Shown here: piece after piece, positions 7,010 to 15,167 of the stretch
Position numbering within the stretch: position 1 is the first letter of the stretch
Layout: every line of letters starts with the position of its first letter
Origin: an uncultured Oscillospiraceae bacterium
GTDB taxonomy: Bacteria; Bacillota; Clostridia; Oscillospirales; Oscillospiraceae
NCBI GenBank assembly: GCA_900754965.1
Contig: CAAEEO010000004.1
Coordinates: 1-64,000, forward strand
DNA: 64,000 nt
Direction: 5' to 3'
The notes under the pieces: generated by a model
Databases searched by the model: none
What the model was told of the DNA's origin: nothing
Seen by the model: only the letters and a program-made list of their open reading frames with translations
Made by a program: the position numbers and the translations under genes

Positions 7010-8745
7010 GCTGCAGTCTCCTTTTCTTTGTTGGTTTCATCGGCAGAAATAACCTGGAAGAACGGTGTGCCTGGAATGGCCGGTGTGGTGTTGTGTCCAT
7101 GGTGAATATACGGCGCTCCGCCTCCGTCCACGGTGTAGCGGATAGCGGGGTGCTCGGTCAGTTCATACTTTAGGTCCATGACGGGTTTTGCTCCCCGGAT
7201 AAACAAGATGCAATAGCGATTATCCAATGCACGGACCTCATCAGGGGTAAGCAGCTCCCGTCCACTCATCTGGAAATTGGTGGAGTAGGAGCCTGATTTG
7301 CCTTTGGTCTGCCCATGGGTCTTTGTATCGATGGTGGCCTTGCCCAGGGCCTCAGAGATATACTTATGGGTGCTCTGCTCGTTGCCGCCCAGATAGAGGA
7401 TAGTGTCCGAGTTGCCGGGGATGGTCTCCCAGGAGTCCTTGTATAGCTCCTTGATTTGGGCCATATTCTGGATGATGGTGCTGGAGGAAATGTTACGGGA
7501 ACGCATGGTGGCCAATTCACGGGTGTACCCTGGCAGCGGCATGGCCGCGAACTCATCCAATACAAAGTGGACATGCCGGGGCAGCGCCCCATGATGGATC
7601 TGATCTGCGCTGTAATAAAGTGTCTGAAACGCCTGGGAATAGAGCAGAGACACCAAAAAATTGAAGGTGTTGTCATTGTCCGGAATCACGGCGTAGAGAG
7701 CGCATTTCTTTTCTCCCAGGGTATAGAGGTCCATATCGTCGTGGTCTGTGATGGCCCGAATCTGGGGCAGGTTAAAGGGGGCCAGACGAACCGCGGCGGA
7801 TACCAGGATGCTCTTGGCTGTCTTGCCCGCGCTCTGCTTGAATACTTTGTACTGCCTGAGAGCCACGCTTTCCGGGTTCTCCCGTTCTATGGCTTGGAAT
7901 AGCAGATCCAGGGGGGAGAGATACTCGTCATCCTCCTCCCGGACCTCCGCGTATTCCAGCACCCGCATGACCATGGAGAAGTTCTGCTCATACTCCGGGG
8001 CCTCCTGGAACAGCATGAGGATGATGGCCTGGAGGAGCGCCGTCTCCGCCTTGGTCCAGAACGGATCAGATTCATGGCTGCCCTTTGGTGTGGTAGCCTG
8101 GATGAGATTATTAACCAGCTTGAGGACATCTTTTTCATCTCTCAGATAGCGGAATGGGTTATACCCGTCCGACTCCTCCAGGTTGACCAGGTTGAGTACC
8201 CGGATGTCATATCCCTTGCTTTTCAGCCACCCTCCGGTGGCTGTGAGCACCTCCATTTTCGGGTCGGTAATGACATAATTGGTGTTGGCCTCCAGAATGT
8301 TTGGTTTCACATAGCTGCGGGTCTTGGCCGCGCCGCTGCCGCCAATAACCAGGACGTTGAGGGAGCGGCGGTGTTTGTGGGTGTCCAGGCCCAGGCGGAC
8401 ATGGCGGGTCAGGATCTTGTTCTCTTTTTGGCGGAACATGGCGTTGACCTGCCGGGGAGAGCCCCAGGCGGCGGAGCCGTGCTCCTCACCGTCCCGAGTG
8501 CGCCGTTGCTCAGAGGCGTAGATACATAGGCCCATGATATAGAGGCCGGTACAGATCAGGATAGACAGTAGGCTTTTGTCGGTCCATCGGATCTCCAGCG
8601 GATGCTGGAGCGCCATAGTCAGATTGGTAAGGAGTTCCGGTAATCCACGCCCCAGAGATTGCGCGATGAGCAACGCGCCCCATACCACCGGAACATAGAA
8701 AAACAGGGCCAGGACGATGTCCCCGGCCCTGGAACTTTGTTTCAG
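7006..8745 (-). CDS. virD4: VirD4-like conjugal transfer coupling protein (CD1115 family)
   Basis: A coupling ATPase that links the relaxosome to the secretion channel. Two N-terminal membrane segments are followed by Walker A GGSGAAKT near residue 135 and Walker B-type VLDEFAAMP near 395, in the usual VirD4/TraG arrangement. The frame stays open upstream to an ATG at 8853, but that extension crosses the terminator of the preceding gene. A GGAGGTG ribosome site ends six bases before a CTG at 8745, in frame with the sequence KQSSRAGDIVLAL. I therefore place the start at this CTG, giving 579 residues. CTG starts are rare, so the exact start needs proof; the identity does not. Confidence 0.9.
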   Translation of the reverse strand: MKQSSRAGDIVLALFFYVPVVWGALLIAQSLGRGLPELLTNLTMALQHPLEIRWTDKSLLSILICTGLYIMGLCIYASEQRRTRDGEEHGSAAWGSPRQVNAMFRQKENKILTRHVRLGLDTHKHRRSLNVLVIGGSGAAKTRSYVKPNILEANTNYVITDPKMEVLTATGGWLKSKGYDIRVLNLVNLEESDGYNPFRYLRDEKDVLKLVNNLIQATTPKGSHESDPFWTKAETALLQAIILMLFQEAPEYEQNFSMVMRVLEYAEVREEDDEYLSPLDLLFQAIERENPESVALRQYKVFKQSAGKTAKSILVSAAVRLAPFNLPQIRAITDHDDMDLYTLGEKKCALYAVIPDNDNTFNFLVSLLYSQAFQTLYYSADQIHHGALPRHVHFVLDEFAAMPLPGYTRELATMRSRNISSSTIIQNMAQIKELYKDSWETIPGNSDTILYLGGNEQSTHKYISEALGKATIDTKTHGQTKGKSGSYSTNFQMSGRELLTPDEVRALDNRYCILFIRGAKPVMDLKYELTEHPAIRYTVDGGGAPYIHHGHNTTPAIPGTPFFQVISADETNKEKETAA

Positions 8746-8771
8746 AAGATTCACCTCCAGACAAAATGGAA

Positions 8772-8805
8772 GGGACTCAGCAGACGGATTTGCCTGCTGA
8801 GTCCC
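8772..8805 (-). terminator. Hairpin terminator after the SLOG-family gene
   Basis: Perfect 12-bp stem (8772-8783 with 8794-8805), ten-base loop, followed on the minus strand by a moderately T-rich stretch. It separates the SLOG gene from virD4. Confidence 0.6.
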
Positions 8806-8809
8806 CCAA

Positions 8810-9298
8810 TTATGGTGTGATGATAACACACGGAACGTGCTGCTGTTTGGCATAAGCGATGGTATTTCTGGTCCCTCCGCTCTCGCCTGTATAAACCGCG
8901 ATCACCCGCCCCGAGTGATCCACCATCCATTCATTGCGGCGCTGGTATGCGGAATAGGAGAACTCCTGACTAATACAGCGCACCAGATCTGCGTGCCGTA
9001 TCACCTCCACATAACGACTAGTCCAAGACGCACTCCAATGAAGCCCAAAGTTTTCATACGGAAGTGCGCAGATCAGCTTCAGTCGGTTATCTGATACTCT
9101 GCGTTTAAGAACCAGCTCTGCCGCGCAAATATCTACCCCCTTTGCCATACCTGAAATAAAGGTAGTAAACCCATCCTCTATCGCTCGGTCGATTTCCAAT
9201 CCTAATCGTACACATAACTGTTCTTCTGAGATGTTCAGCTTTTCTGGTCTGTGTCCCGTAAAGCAGCAACGGTGCTGCCGTAGTTCTTGCTCATGCAT
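8810..9298 (-). CDS. SLOG family protein (DUF1273/YpsA-like)
   Basis: A 162-residue protein with the YpsA/DUF1273 signature: CCFTGHRPEKL at residues 11-21, then ISGMAKGVDICAAE around 49-62 and VYTGESGGTRNTIAYA near the C-terminus. The fold is a Rossmann-like SLOG domain that binds nucleotides or nucleotide-derived ligands; its role in mobile elements is unknown. It is divergent from an XRE-type regulator, and palindromic sites in the shared control region suggest it is repressed by that regulator. Confidence 0.85.
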   Translation of the reverse strand: MHEQELRQHRCCFTGHRPEKLNISEEQLCVRLGLEIDRAIEDGFTTFISGMAKGVDICAAELVLKRRVSDNRLKLICALPYENFGLHWSASWTSRYVEVIRHADLVRCISQEFSYSAYQRRNEWMVDHSGRVIAVYTGESGGTRNTIAYAKQQHVPCVIITP

Positions 9299-9318
9299 AA
9301 ACCACTCCTCCTTCGGCG

Positions 9319-9350
9319 TAGACTATAACATTATCTAATGTAATAGTCTA
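9319..9350. promoter_or_regulatory. Palindromic operator candidate 1
   Basis: A 32-bp imperfect palindrome with outer arms TAGACTAT/ATAGTCTA and an inner ACATTA/TAATGT pair. It lies 20 bases upstream of the SLOG gene start and shares the core ATTATCTAA with the second site, as expected for operators of the adjacent XRE regulator. Confidence 0.55.
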
Positions 9351-9372
9351 TACCTTCGAGTGAGCAATTCCT

Positions 9373-9400
9373 TATTATCTAACCATAACATTAGATAATA
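9373..9400. promoter_or_regulatory. Palindromic operator candidate 2
   Basis: Perfect 10-bp inverted repeat TATTATCTAA/TTAGATAATA with an eight-base spacer, ending 12 bases before the XRE gene start. Its position suggests autoregulation. Confidence 0.55.
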
Positions 9401-9412
9401 GGAGCATGAGAT

Positions 9413-9637
9413 ATGGTGAAACTGAATGTGTTGGAATTGCTGGAGAAACAGGGCAGAACAAAATATTGGCTCTATAAGCAACTTGGAATGAGCTATCAGA
9501 ATTTCAACCGCATGGTGAACAATGAAACTCAGTCTATCAAATTGGAGCGAATTGAAACCCTGTGTTTATTGCTAAACTGCACACCAAATGATTTGTTTTT
9601 AATCGATTGTGAGTGTGAACATACGCCCCAACCGTAG
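9413..9637 (+). CDS. XRE/Cro-family helix-turn-helix regulator
   Basis: A 74-residue single-domain DNA-binding protein. The N-terminal helices read LLEKQGRTKYWLYKQLGMSY, with the recognition part SYQNFNRMVNN, followed by the usual LERIETLCLLLNCTPNDLF ending of short Cro/CI-type regulators. The start at ATG 9413 has a GGAG site eight bases upstream. It is divergent from the SLOG gene, with two palindromes in the 114-base gap. It is likely a repressor of the SLOG gene, of itself, or of transfer functions. Confidence 0.85.
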   Translation: MVKLNVLELLEKQGRTKYWLYKQLGMSYQNFNRMVNNETQSIKLERIETLCLLLNCTPNDLFLIDCECEHTPQP

Positions 9638-9642
9638 GGGCA

Positions 9643-10290
9643 TTATCTCTGCTTGGGGCGTCCTTTTTGTTTGCTTCTGGCCGGAGCCGCTTTGTGCTGC
9701 CGATTTAGCTGTTCCCGGTATCCCTTCAGCTGTGCCAGAACAGAGGGGCGCTTATGAGTCGTCTCCGTACTGATTTTGCTCTTGGAGATACTGGAGCTGC
9801 CGCTGATACCGGCCAAGTCGAACTCCGACCGAGACTCTTTTTTTGGCGTTCTTTCCTCCCGGATCACGGAATCCCGCATGGGGGCTTGCTCCTTGGCTGG
9901 TGTACTCTGGCGATCCTGCGGAAGGTATCGGATGCGCTCAAAAATGAGATTGGCTCGCTCCAGCTCTGTGACTGGCATGGCCACATCTACCACCTTGCCC
10001 CGCCCATCTGAATCCCGGATGACAGAAAACAGGATCTTCTGTTTGACCGCTCTCTGCTTGAATGCCTGATACTGTTCCGGCGACATGGGGAACATTCGGA
10101 TATCCCGTGTCTCCCGGAGCATTTTTCCCATGTTGACCTTCCCGGATAGGGTCTTGTGATGCTTTGCCAAAGCCAGCGTGATGGCCAGTAGATTTTTGAG
10201 AGCAGATGCACCCAACCGAACTGTCACTTCTGTGCCGGTCAACATCATGCGAACCATCTGGTCGGCAGCCTCACCGCCTCCGATGTTCAT
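9643..10290 (-). CDS. PcfB family protein (DUF3801)
   Basis: A 215-residue protein. The N-terminal two thirds form the PcfB/DUF3801 domain (GEAADQMVRMMLTGTEVTVR at the start, then VNMGKMLRETRDIRMF near residue 55). The C-terminal third is basic and low-complexity, ending KQKGRPKQR. PcfB accompanies the relaxase in conjugative elements of the pCF10/Tn1549 type and acts as a relaxosome or coupling accessory. The gene overlaps the end of the relaxase gene by 20 bases in the same direction, fitting co-translation. Confidence 0.85.
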   Translation of the reverse strand: MNIGGGEAADQMVRMMLTGTEVTVRLGASALKNLLAITLALAKHHKTLSGKVNMGKMLRETRDIRMFPMSPEQYQAFKQRAVKQKILFSVIRDSDGRGKVVDVAMPVTELERANLIFERIRYLPQDRQSTPAKEQAPMRDSVIREERTPKKESRSEFDLAGISGSSSISKSKISTETTHKRPSVLAQLKGYREQLNRQHKAAPARSKQKGRPKQR

Positions 10291-11677
10291 CGTGCTCCAC
10301 CTCTTTTCCTCTTGTTTCAGTTTTGCGGATATCTTCTTCCATCTGCTTACTTGCCGTCTGGATTTCCCGGCACAGGGCCAGCTTTTTGCGTTCTGCGCGG
10401 ATCTGCCGGTTTAGCTCGGCAAGCTGGTTATACACCTCCGTTTTTTCTTGTGTCAGATGCTCAGAGGGGATGCCGCACCGTTCCAATAGGCGCACGGCTT
10501 GCATGTAGCGGGCAAACTCTTCCTCCATGCCGGACAGCCCCTTCTCATAGCATACCTTGGCCGGTGCCAGCGCCTCCACATCCGCCAGGGCGTCGTACAG
10601 CGCCTGCCGCTTCTTTTTGCGCACATTGAGGATGGTGCGCTGCTTCATCAGATTGGCCAGAGTTTCCTCTGTGCGGCTTTGGTAGGCGGTCATTTCGTCA
10701 GTGGTGGAAATGTTGTTCTCTCGCAGGAAAGCAAACTGTGTTCGATACTTCTCAAACTTCATGACTTCCTGCCGCAGGTGCGGCGTCATCCTGGGGGGAT
10801 ACTGTCGCTGTTCGATTTTTCCCAGCAGGTAGAGATAATGAACGTACAGGGCCAAAAAGCCCGTGTATTTGGGGTGTCTGCGGTAGGGACGAAACATGGG
10901 TCTGTCCGCAAAAGCGGCCCGTTGACCTGTCTCGATTTCCTCCAAATTGCCCAGGATGGCGGCACGGATACCGTCCTCTGTGAATGCGGCATTTTTTCTG
11001 CCTGGATACTGAAACCGCTCCTGCCCCCGCAGACGGAATCCCAGACGGTTTCCGTGGCGGATCTCGTAGCCCTTGTGCTCCATGAGCAGGAAGAAGTGTC
11101 CCAGGTCATTGGCGTCCTCAATGGACTCCTGGAGATCCGCCTCCAGCATGGAGCGAAAGGTAGGTTGACCCTTGGATTGACGCAGCCACTCCACATAGCT
11201 CATGGATTTGGAGGTCTCGCCAGAGAGGATCACAGAGAGGCCGTGCTCCCGGCACAGCCGGTCTGAGATGGCCCGGATCTGGCAGTAATAGCTTCTGGCA
11301 TTGCTATGATATTTCTCGCCGGTGTCCGCATTCACGGAGTTGAACACAATGTGTGAGTGGATGTGCCCCCGATCCACATGGGTAGCAATTACTGCCTCGT
11401 AACCGTTCAGATGCTCCGCAGCGAAAGTCTTGGCAATTTCCAGAGCCAGCTCGGGAGAGATTTCACCGGGCTTGAAGGACTGGACAATATGGTAATATTG
11501 GACGCCCCCCATGTTTTCAGTGTCCCGTTTCGTCTCCAGCATCTGACGGCATTCCCGGCCTGGCTCACAGCCCTGATGGGCGGTGAGGATCTTCTGCTCC
11601 GTCTTATCGCCGTTGAGGATGTAGTCGATCCCGATATCCAGCCGACCTTTTCGGGCCAGGATCTTCGTGACAGCCAT
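10271..11677 (-). CDS. Relaxase/mobilization nuclease (MOBP type)
   Basis: A 468-residue relaxase that nicks oriT and pilots the transferred strand. The N-terminal domain carries a catalytic Tyr region around GVQYYHIVQSF and the metal-binding three-His motif HIHSH within HVDRGHIHSHIVFNS, near residues 100-112. The C-terminal half is helical and charged and probably contacts DNA or the coupling protein. Its first base overlaps the last base of mobC, so translation is coupled. Length and architecture are normal for CTn relaxases. The likely oriT lies upstream of mobC. Confidence 0.92.
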   Translation of the reverse strand: MAVTKILARKGRLDIGIDYILNGDKTEQKILTAHQGCEPGRECRQMLETKRDTENMGGVQYYHIVQSFKPGEISPELALEIAKTFAAEHLNGYEAVIATHVDRGHIHSHIVFNSVNADTGEKYHSNARSYYCQIRAISDRLCREHGLSVILSGETSKSMSYVEWLRQSKGQPTFRSMLEADLQESIEDANDLGHFFLLMEHKGYEIRHGNRLGFRLRGQERFQYPGRKNAAFTEDGIRAAILGNLEEIETGQRAAFADRPMFRPYRRHPKYTGFLALYVHYLYLLGKIEQRQYPPRMTPHLRQEVMKFEKYRTQFAFLRENNISTTDEMTAYQSRTEETLANLMKQRTILNVRKKKRQALYDALADVEALAPAKVCYEKGLSGMEEEFARYMQAVRLLERCGIPSEHLTQEKTEVYNQLAELNRQIRAERKKLALCREIQTASKQMEEDIRKTETRGKEVEHDEHRRR

Positions 11678-11994
11678 TACGGATTGGCCACCTGGTACAT
11701 CAACTCATAGACTTTATCCAGCAGGAACAGTCCACGCCTGGCATCCTCTGCCGTGGCGATACCGGCATTGACGCTGCGGGCGATCTGGTTGATGTTATTG
11801 CCGATGTGATGGATCTCCGTGCGGAGGTCCTTGATTTCCTGGGAGGGTCTGGCCCGGATCGGAGTCCCGTCGATGAGCCGGATGATATAAGCCCGTTTAC
11901 ACAGCCCGCAGAGTTTGGCCTGACGGCAGAGCTGCTGATACTGCTCCGCCGTCAGCTCAATGTGCAGATGGTGTTTTTCTTTTGGGAGCTCCAA
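11677..11994 (-). CDS. mobC: MobC family relaxosome accessory protein
   Basis: A 105-residue protein matching the MobC family: an N-terminal ribbon-helix-helix-like part (HLHIELTAEQYQQLCRQAKL), then the family phrase IHHIGNNINQIARSVN near residue 63. MobC helps open oriT for the relaxase, which follows directly (1-base overlap). The frame is open to 12024, but a strong AAAGGAGG ribosome site places the start at TTG 11994. Confidence 0.88.
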   Translation of the reverse strand: MELPKEKHHLHIELTAEQYQQLCRQAKLCGLCKRAYIIRLIDGTPIRARPSQEIKDLRTEIHHIGNNINQIARSVNAGIATAEDARRGLFLLDKVYELMYQVANP

Positions 11995-12024
11995 GCGTGC
12001 CTCCTTTCTGCGGCTCTGCCGCAA

Positions 12025-12180
12025 ACCTTCCGCCTGCAGGCGGCATTGGGGTCAGGGGTTTCCCCTGCAAGCGCGCAAAATGTACATTTGCGCTATGCTT
12101 GCCCAACGCCGCCCCTGGCGGCGTTGGCTCGGCCCCGCCGAAGCGGGGCCTTTTCTCATGCGGTAGGTGGTTTATGATCT
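12025..12180. other. Candidate oriT region upstream of mobC
   Basis: This non-coding stretch is densely structured. It holds a CAGGGG/CCCCTG repeat near 12055, an imperfect palindrome around GCGCAAAATGTACATTTGCGC split as arms GCGCAAA/TTTGCGC near 12075-12095, a GC-rich CCAACGCCGC/GGCGGCGTTGG hairpin near 12107-12131, and a GGCCCCG/CGGGGCC hairpin with T run near 12133-12155. Position just upstream of mobC-relaxase and stacked inverted repeats are typical of origins of transfer. No nick site can be fixed from sequence alone. The mobC promoter must also lie here. Confidence 0.45.
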
Positions 12181-12216
12181 GGGCAGGCAGAGCCTGCCAA
12201 CTCATCGAAAAAGAAA

Positions 12217-12246
12217 AATCACCGCTCTGGGCCAGAGCGGTGATGT
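12217..12246 (-). terminator. Hairpin terminator (distal of two) after the methyltransferase operon
   Basis: A 13-bp near-perfect palindrome around ATCACCGCTCTGG followed on the minus strand by a run of T residues interrupted once. It backs up the terminator at 12339 and shields the oriT/mob region from operon read-through. Confidence 0.65.
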
Positions 12247-12327
12247 CTGCCTTGCAGGCTGGAATGCTCAATATTCCTCTGACATGCTCATCTCCGTACA
12301 AGGGTGTCTATGTTAGCACCCTGAAGG

Positions 12328-12368
12328 TTAAAAAATCCGGGCAGGGGGTCTAATGTGACACCCTGCCC
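12328..12368 (-). terminator. Intrinsic terminator of the metK-methyltransferase operon
   Basis: Eight-bp stem GGGCAGGG/CCCTGCCC (12339-12346 with 12361-12368) followed on the minus strand by six T residues, 57 bases after the methyltransferase stop. The rest of the gap to 12217 holds a small AGGGTG/CACCCT repeat and no gene. Confidence 0.75.
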
Positions 12369-12424
12369 AAACTATAATATATTATCAGAAAACTCATCAA
12401 CGACAATCGGCAGATAGTACGCCG

Positions 12425-13174
12425 TCACGCACCCTGGGCCAGTTCCCGCTCAATCCGTTCCTTGGACAGGGCGGCGTAGGCATCCGTAACCTCAATGCCG
12501 GTGGCGGAGTAACCCTCCAGCACGGCAGCCAGCACCGTGCTGCCGGAACCGGCAAAGGGGTCCAGAATATGTCCGCCCGGCTCGGTGATCTTCACCACAT
12601 CCCGCATGAGCTGCAAGGGCTTTTCCGTCAGGTGGATGCGGTTCTGGGGATTGCCATACTTGAATACGCCGGGCAGACAGGGGACAGGTCTGCTGATAGG
12701 CATATCCCCGTTGGAACCCCAGACAATGTACTCAGCCTGCTGGCGGAAACGGCCCTTCTGGGGACGGCTGTTGCCTTTGTCCCATACAGCGGTACCGCGC
12801 CAGATCCACCCCGCCCACTGGAGCGCATCAGTGGCTGCGGGGAGCTGCCGCCAGTCGATAAACATGCACACAGGGGCACCGGGTTTACAGACCTTGCGGG
12901 CGTCATAGAGCCATTCGGCGGCCCAGCGGGTCCAGGATCGCTGATCCTTGGAGTCGCCGTCAAAGGGAGGGGGTGCGCTTTCCCCCATGCTGGAATATTT
13001 CTTGTCGGTGGACTTGTTTTTCTCCGCCTGGGTCCGACCCCCGGAGGCATAGGGGGGGTCGGTGATGACCGCATCGAAGGTATTAGGGGCAAACTCGCGC
13101 AGGACCTTCAGCGCGTCGCCGTGGATAATCTCCCAACTGGGACGGATCGCAGTGATGTTATCGCTCATAGGCAT
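12425..13174 (-). CDS. Site-specific DNA methyltransferase (DPPY, beta-type motif order)
   Basis: A 249-residue amino-methyltransferase that transfers a methyl group from SAM to adenine N6 or cytosine N4. Catalytic motif IV (ITDPPYASGG, near residue 40) comes before the SAM-binding motif I (DPFAGSGSTVLAA, near 210), which is the beta-type circular order. No restriction enzyme is adjacent, so it is probably an orphan, possibly protecting the ICE from host restriction. The frame is open further upstream, but ATG 13174 has an AGGAG site and overlaps the previous gene by 17 bases. The operon also encodes a SAM synthetase. Confidence 0.9.
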   Translation of the reverse strand: MPMSDNITAIRPSWEIIHGDALKVLREFAPNTFDAVITDPPYASGGRTQAEKNKSTDKKYSSMGESAPPPFDGDSKDQRSWTRWAAEWLYDARKVCKPGAPVCMFIDWRQLPAATDALQWAGWIWRGTAVWDKGNSRPQKGRFRQQAEYIVWGSNGDMPISRPVPCLPGVFKYGNPQNRIHLTEKPLQLMRDVVKITEPGGHILDPFAGSGSTVLAAVLEGYSATGIEVTDAYAALSKERIERELAQGA

Positions 13175-13751
13175 GTTTCTCCTTCTTTCCTTTGGATTGA
13201 TCTTGGAGCGCGGGCAGTTCCGTCTCCACATATTCGCTGATGATACACAGCGCCTCATGATAACTGTGGCAATTCCCTCCGGTGATGCGGCCACACATCT
13301 CTTTGGCCTGGGCGCCCATGCCATGCTCCCGGAGCGTTCTGGACGCTGCCCCCATCAGGTTGAAGATGTTACCGTCTTGTTCAATCAGCGAACAGTACGG
13401 TTTCGATCGCTCCTGCTGGTGGGGCTGCTCCAGGAAACCACCCAGCCGATTGGGTACATAGTCGGACAGCCAAGTGCCTCCAAACTGGCTGTGTGTCTGA
13501 ATCCGCCACATCGCAAGCTTTCCCACATTCAGCTGAACCCCCTCAAAAGAGAACAGCAGGTTTGTGAGACCGTCGTGCTGGAATGTAGCCGCGTTTTCGA
13601 ACTTGGAGCCGTTCAGCAGGATTCCTTCCTGAGTAAGCAGCTCGTTGATGCCGTCCACCCATTCCTGAAGGTCGCCGCCGCAGCCCTGGAGGATCAGCCC
13701 CTCCTCATCGGTCATGTGCCGCAAGTCCTCCGTGGTCTTTTCTCGGATCAT
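13158..13751 (-). CDS. Conserved ICE protein of unknown function (197 aa)
   Basis: I do not recognise the family. It is soluble, with no signal peptide or membrane segment, a Trp/Leu-rich middle (WRIQTHSQFGGTWLSDYVPN) and a strongly basic C-terminus (DQSKGKKEKHAYER). It starts 4 bases inside the upstream gene (ATGA overlap) and ends inside the methyltransferase gene, so it is firmly part of the metK-methyltransferase operon. A DNA- or nucleotide-related role is suggested only by these neighbours. Confidence 0.75.
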   Translation of the reverse strand: MIREKTTEDLRHMTDEEGLILQGCGGDLQEWVDGINELLTQEGILLNGSKFENAATFQHDGLTNLLFSFEGVQLNVGKLAMWRIQTHSQFGGTWLSDYVPNRLGGFLEQPHQQERSKPYCSLIEQDGNIFNLMGAASRTLREHGMGAQAKEMCGRITGGNCHSYHEALCIISEYVETELPALQDQSKGKKEKHAYER

Positions 13752-14527
13752 TTGACCTCCTCGCGCTTGGCGCTTTTCTTTCTTCTGGGCGAAGTGCGTC
13801 CCTTCGTTTTCAAATCGGTTACCACTGGGATATCCAGTTTATTGGCGCGATGGATCTCCGCCCACATCCCTTCCGTGACCGGTCCATAGACATTGACCTG
13901 CTGGCACTTTTCTACCAGCCGAAGGCCCATCTCCCGTGCGGACTGATCCTGCACCGGATCGCCCGGATCTGCGATGGGCGGGAACATGAGATGGGGGCAG
14001 ACTGGGATGTCGCCCGCCTGAAAGACTTCCTGGGCTTTCTGCCTGGCGAACGCAATGTTTTTCTCTACCTCGCCTCGGAGGGGCGCACAAATGTACACCA
14101 ATTTGGGGCCATGGTCCTTCGCCGGGACTTGAATACGGAAGGTCTCCACATAGTCGCTGGCCATTTGCCGGAGCTGCCGGTAGTCCTCCTGGGAGGGATG
14201 GTAGGCATACCAATCGATCCGGTTACCATCTACCCAAATATGCGGATCAACGCCATCCCGCAGGTAGGGGTTGTTGGGGATATTCTGTTTCCCCCATACA
14301 TCCTTGAACCGAAGAGTCAGCTTGTCCACCACACCCTGGTCGTTGTCCAGCAGCGTCAGGCGGAGAGCCGCATAGTGATCCGCATGACCCAGTGTAACAA
14401 ATTCAGCCCTCACCTGACGGTTTCTGTCCAAGCCACCCAGGCAGGCACGGCCTACAAAGACCGGATCATGGATCACAGCTCCGTCCGCAAACAGTTTGCG
14501 GAGTTCCTGCTCAAAAAAGTTGCTCAT
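13748..14527 (-). CDS. Protein with a C-terminal nucleoside 2-deoxyribosyltransferase-like (DUF4406/DUF7768) domain
   Basis: A 259-residue protein. Residues about 1-130 form an N-terminal domain I do not recognise. Residues about 140-240 read like the DUF4406/DUF7768 branch of the nucleoside deoxyribosyltransferase fold: LVYICAPLRGEVEKNIAFAR, then a PVCPHLMFPPI phrase and a late MGLRLVEKCQQVNVYG. Such domains handle nucleosides or nucleotide sugars. ATGA overlaps link it to the genes on both sides. The C-terminus is a basic tail. The substrate is unknown. Confidence 0.75.
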   Translation of the reverse strand: MSNFFEQELRKLFADGAVIHDPVFVGRACLGGLDRNRQVRAEFVTLGHADHYAALRLTLLDNDQGVVDKLTLRFKDVWGKQNIPNNPYLRDGVDPHIWVDGNRIDWYAYHPSQEDYRQLRQMASDYVETFRIQVPAKDHGPKLVYICAPLRGEVEKNIAFARQKAQEVFQAGDIPVCPHLMFPPIADPGDPVQDQSAREMGLRLVEKCQQVNVYGPVTEGMWAEIHRANKLDIPVVTDLKTKGRTSPRRKKSAKREEVK

Positions 14528-15159
14528 CTGCTCATCTCACAGCCTTTCTGTTTTTGGGGCGTGGGAGGGGACGGTTGTTGAGGAGCCAGTTCGTCTCGGG
14601 ACGAATCCCGGATCACAGAACGGTTTTTCCCGCTGATCACCAGGGTGTCCAGTGTATCGTTGCGGATTTCCTCACCGCTGATCACCAATGCGCTGCCTGT
14701 CAGACGCACATCCCCGGATACTTTGCCATAGACCGCGCAGTGGCCGGACAGAATGGGAACGCCCATGGTATCTTTGTCATTGAGGATCATGGAAAAACCG
14801 GAGGCCCTGGCAGAGGCGCTGAGTACAGCGCCGCGTATATAGGCATTGTCCTCTACCCGCGCATGGCCGGAAAGGACAGCGCCCATAGAGATATAAGCGT
14901 TGTCGCAGACGACCGCCTCTCCGCGCAGGACAGCCCCCTTGTCAACATAGGCGTCATTGCAGGCAATAGCATCGTCAAAGATCCATGCGGTATCGTCCGG
15001 CTCAAAGGAAAGGTTGCTCTCGCTCTCCACGAAGCCACCTAAATCACCGGCTCTGACCTCCGCACTCACATCTCGGAGTGCCCGGATACGATGAAGGAAG
15101 GGATACTTTTCGTGCGAGATCTCCGTGATCTCATATTTCTGATTGCTCGTTGTTCTCAT
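14524..15159 (-). CDS. Left-handed beta-helix (hexapeptide-repeat-like) protein
   Basis: A 211-residue protein whose middle part (about residues 35-165) is a run of short repeats of the AYISMGAVLSG, AYIRGAVLSAS, AYVDKGAVLRG type, as in YdcK-like parallel beta-helix proteins. The N-terminus LHRIRALRDVSAEVRAGDLGGFVESE matches the typical entry to that fold. Phages and ICEs carry such proteins, but the function is unknown and no acyltransferase catalytic residue can be claimed. The C-terminal 25 residues are low-complexity, Pro- and Gln-rich. It is part of the metK operon, with a 4-base overlap downstream. Confidence 0.78.
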   Translation of the reverse strand: MRTTSNQKYEITEISHEKYPFLHRIRALRDVSAEVRAGDLGGFVESESNLSFEPDDTAWIFDDAIACNDAYVDKGAVLRGEAVVCDNAYISMGAVLSGHARVEDNAYIRGAVLSASARASGFSMILNDKDTMGVPILSGHCAVYGKVSGDVRLTGSALVISGEEIRNDTLDTLVISGKNRSVIRDSSRDELAPQQPSPPTPQKQKGCEMSR

Positions 15160-15167
15160 CTCCTTTT

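Noticed and set aside
11982..12353. 123-aa plus-strand frame in the mobC upstream region
   Set aside because: It reads through several perfect hairpins of the probable oriT and two terminators, and has no ribosome site.
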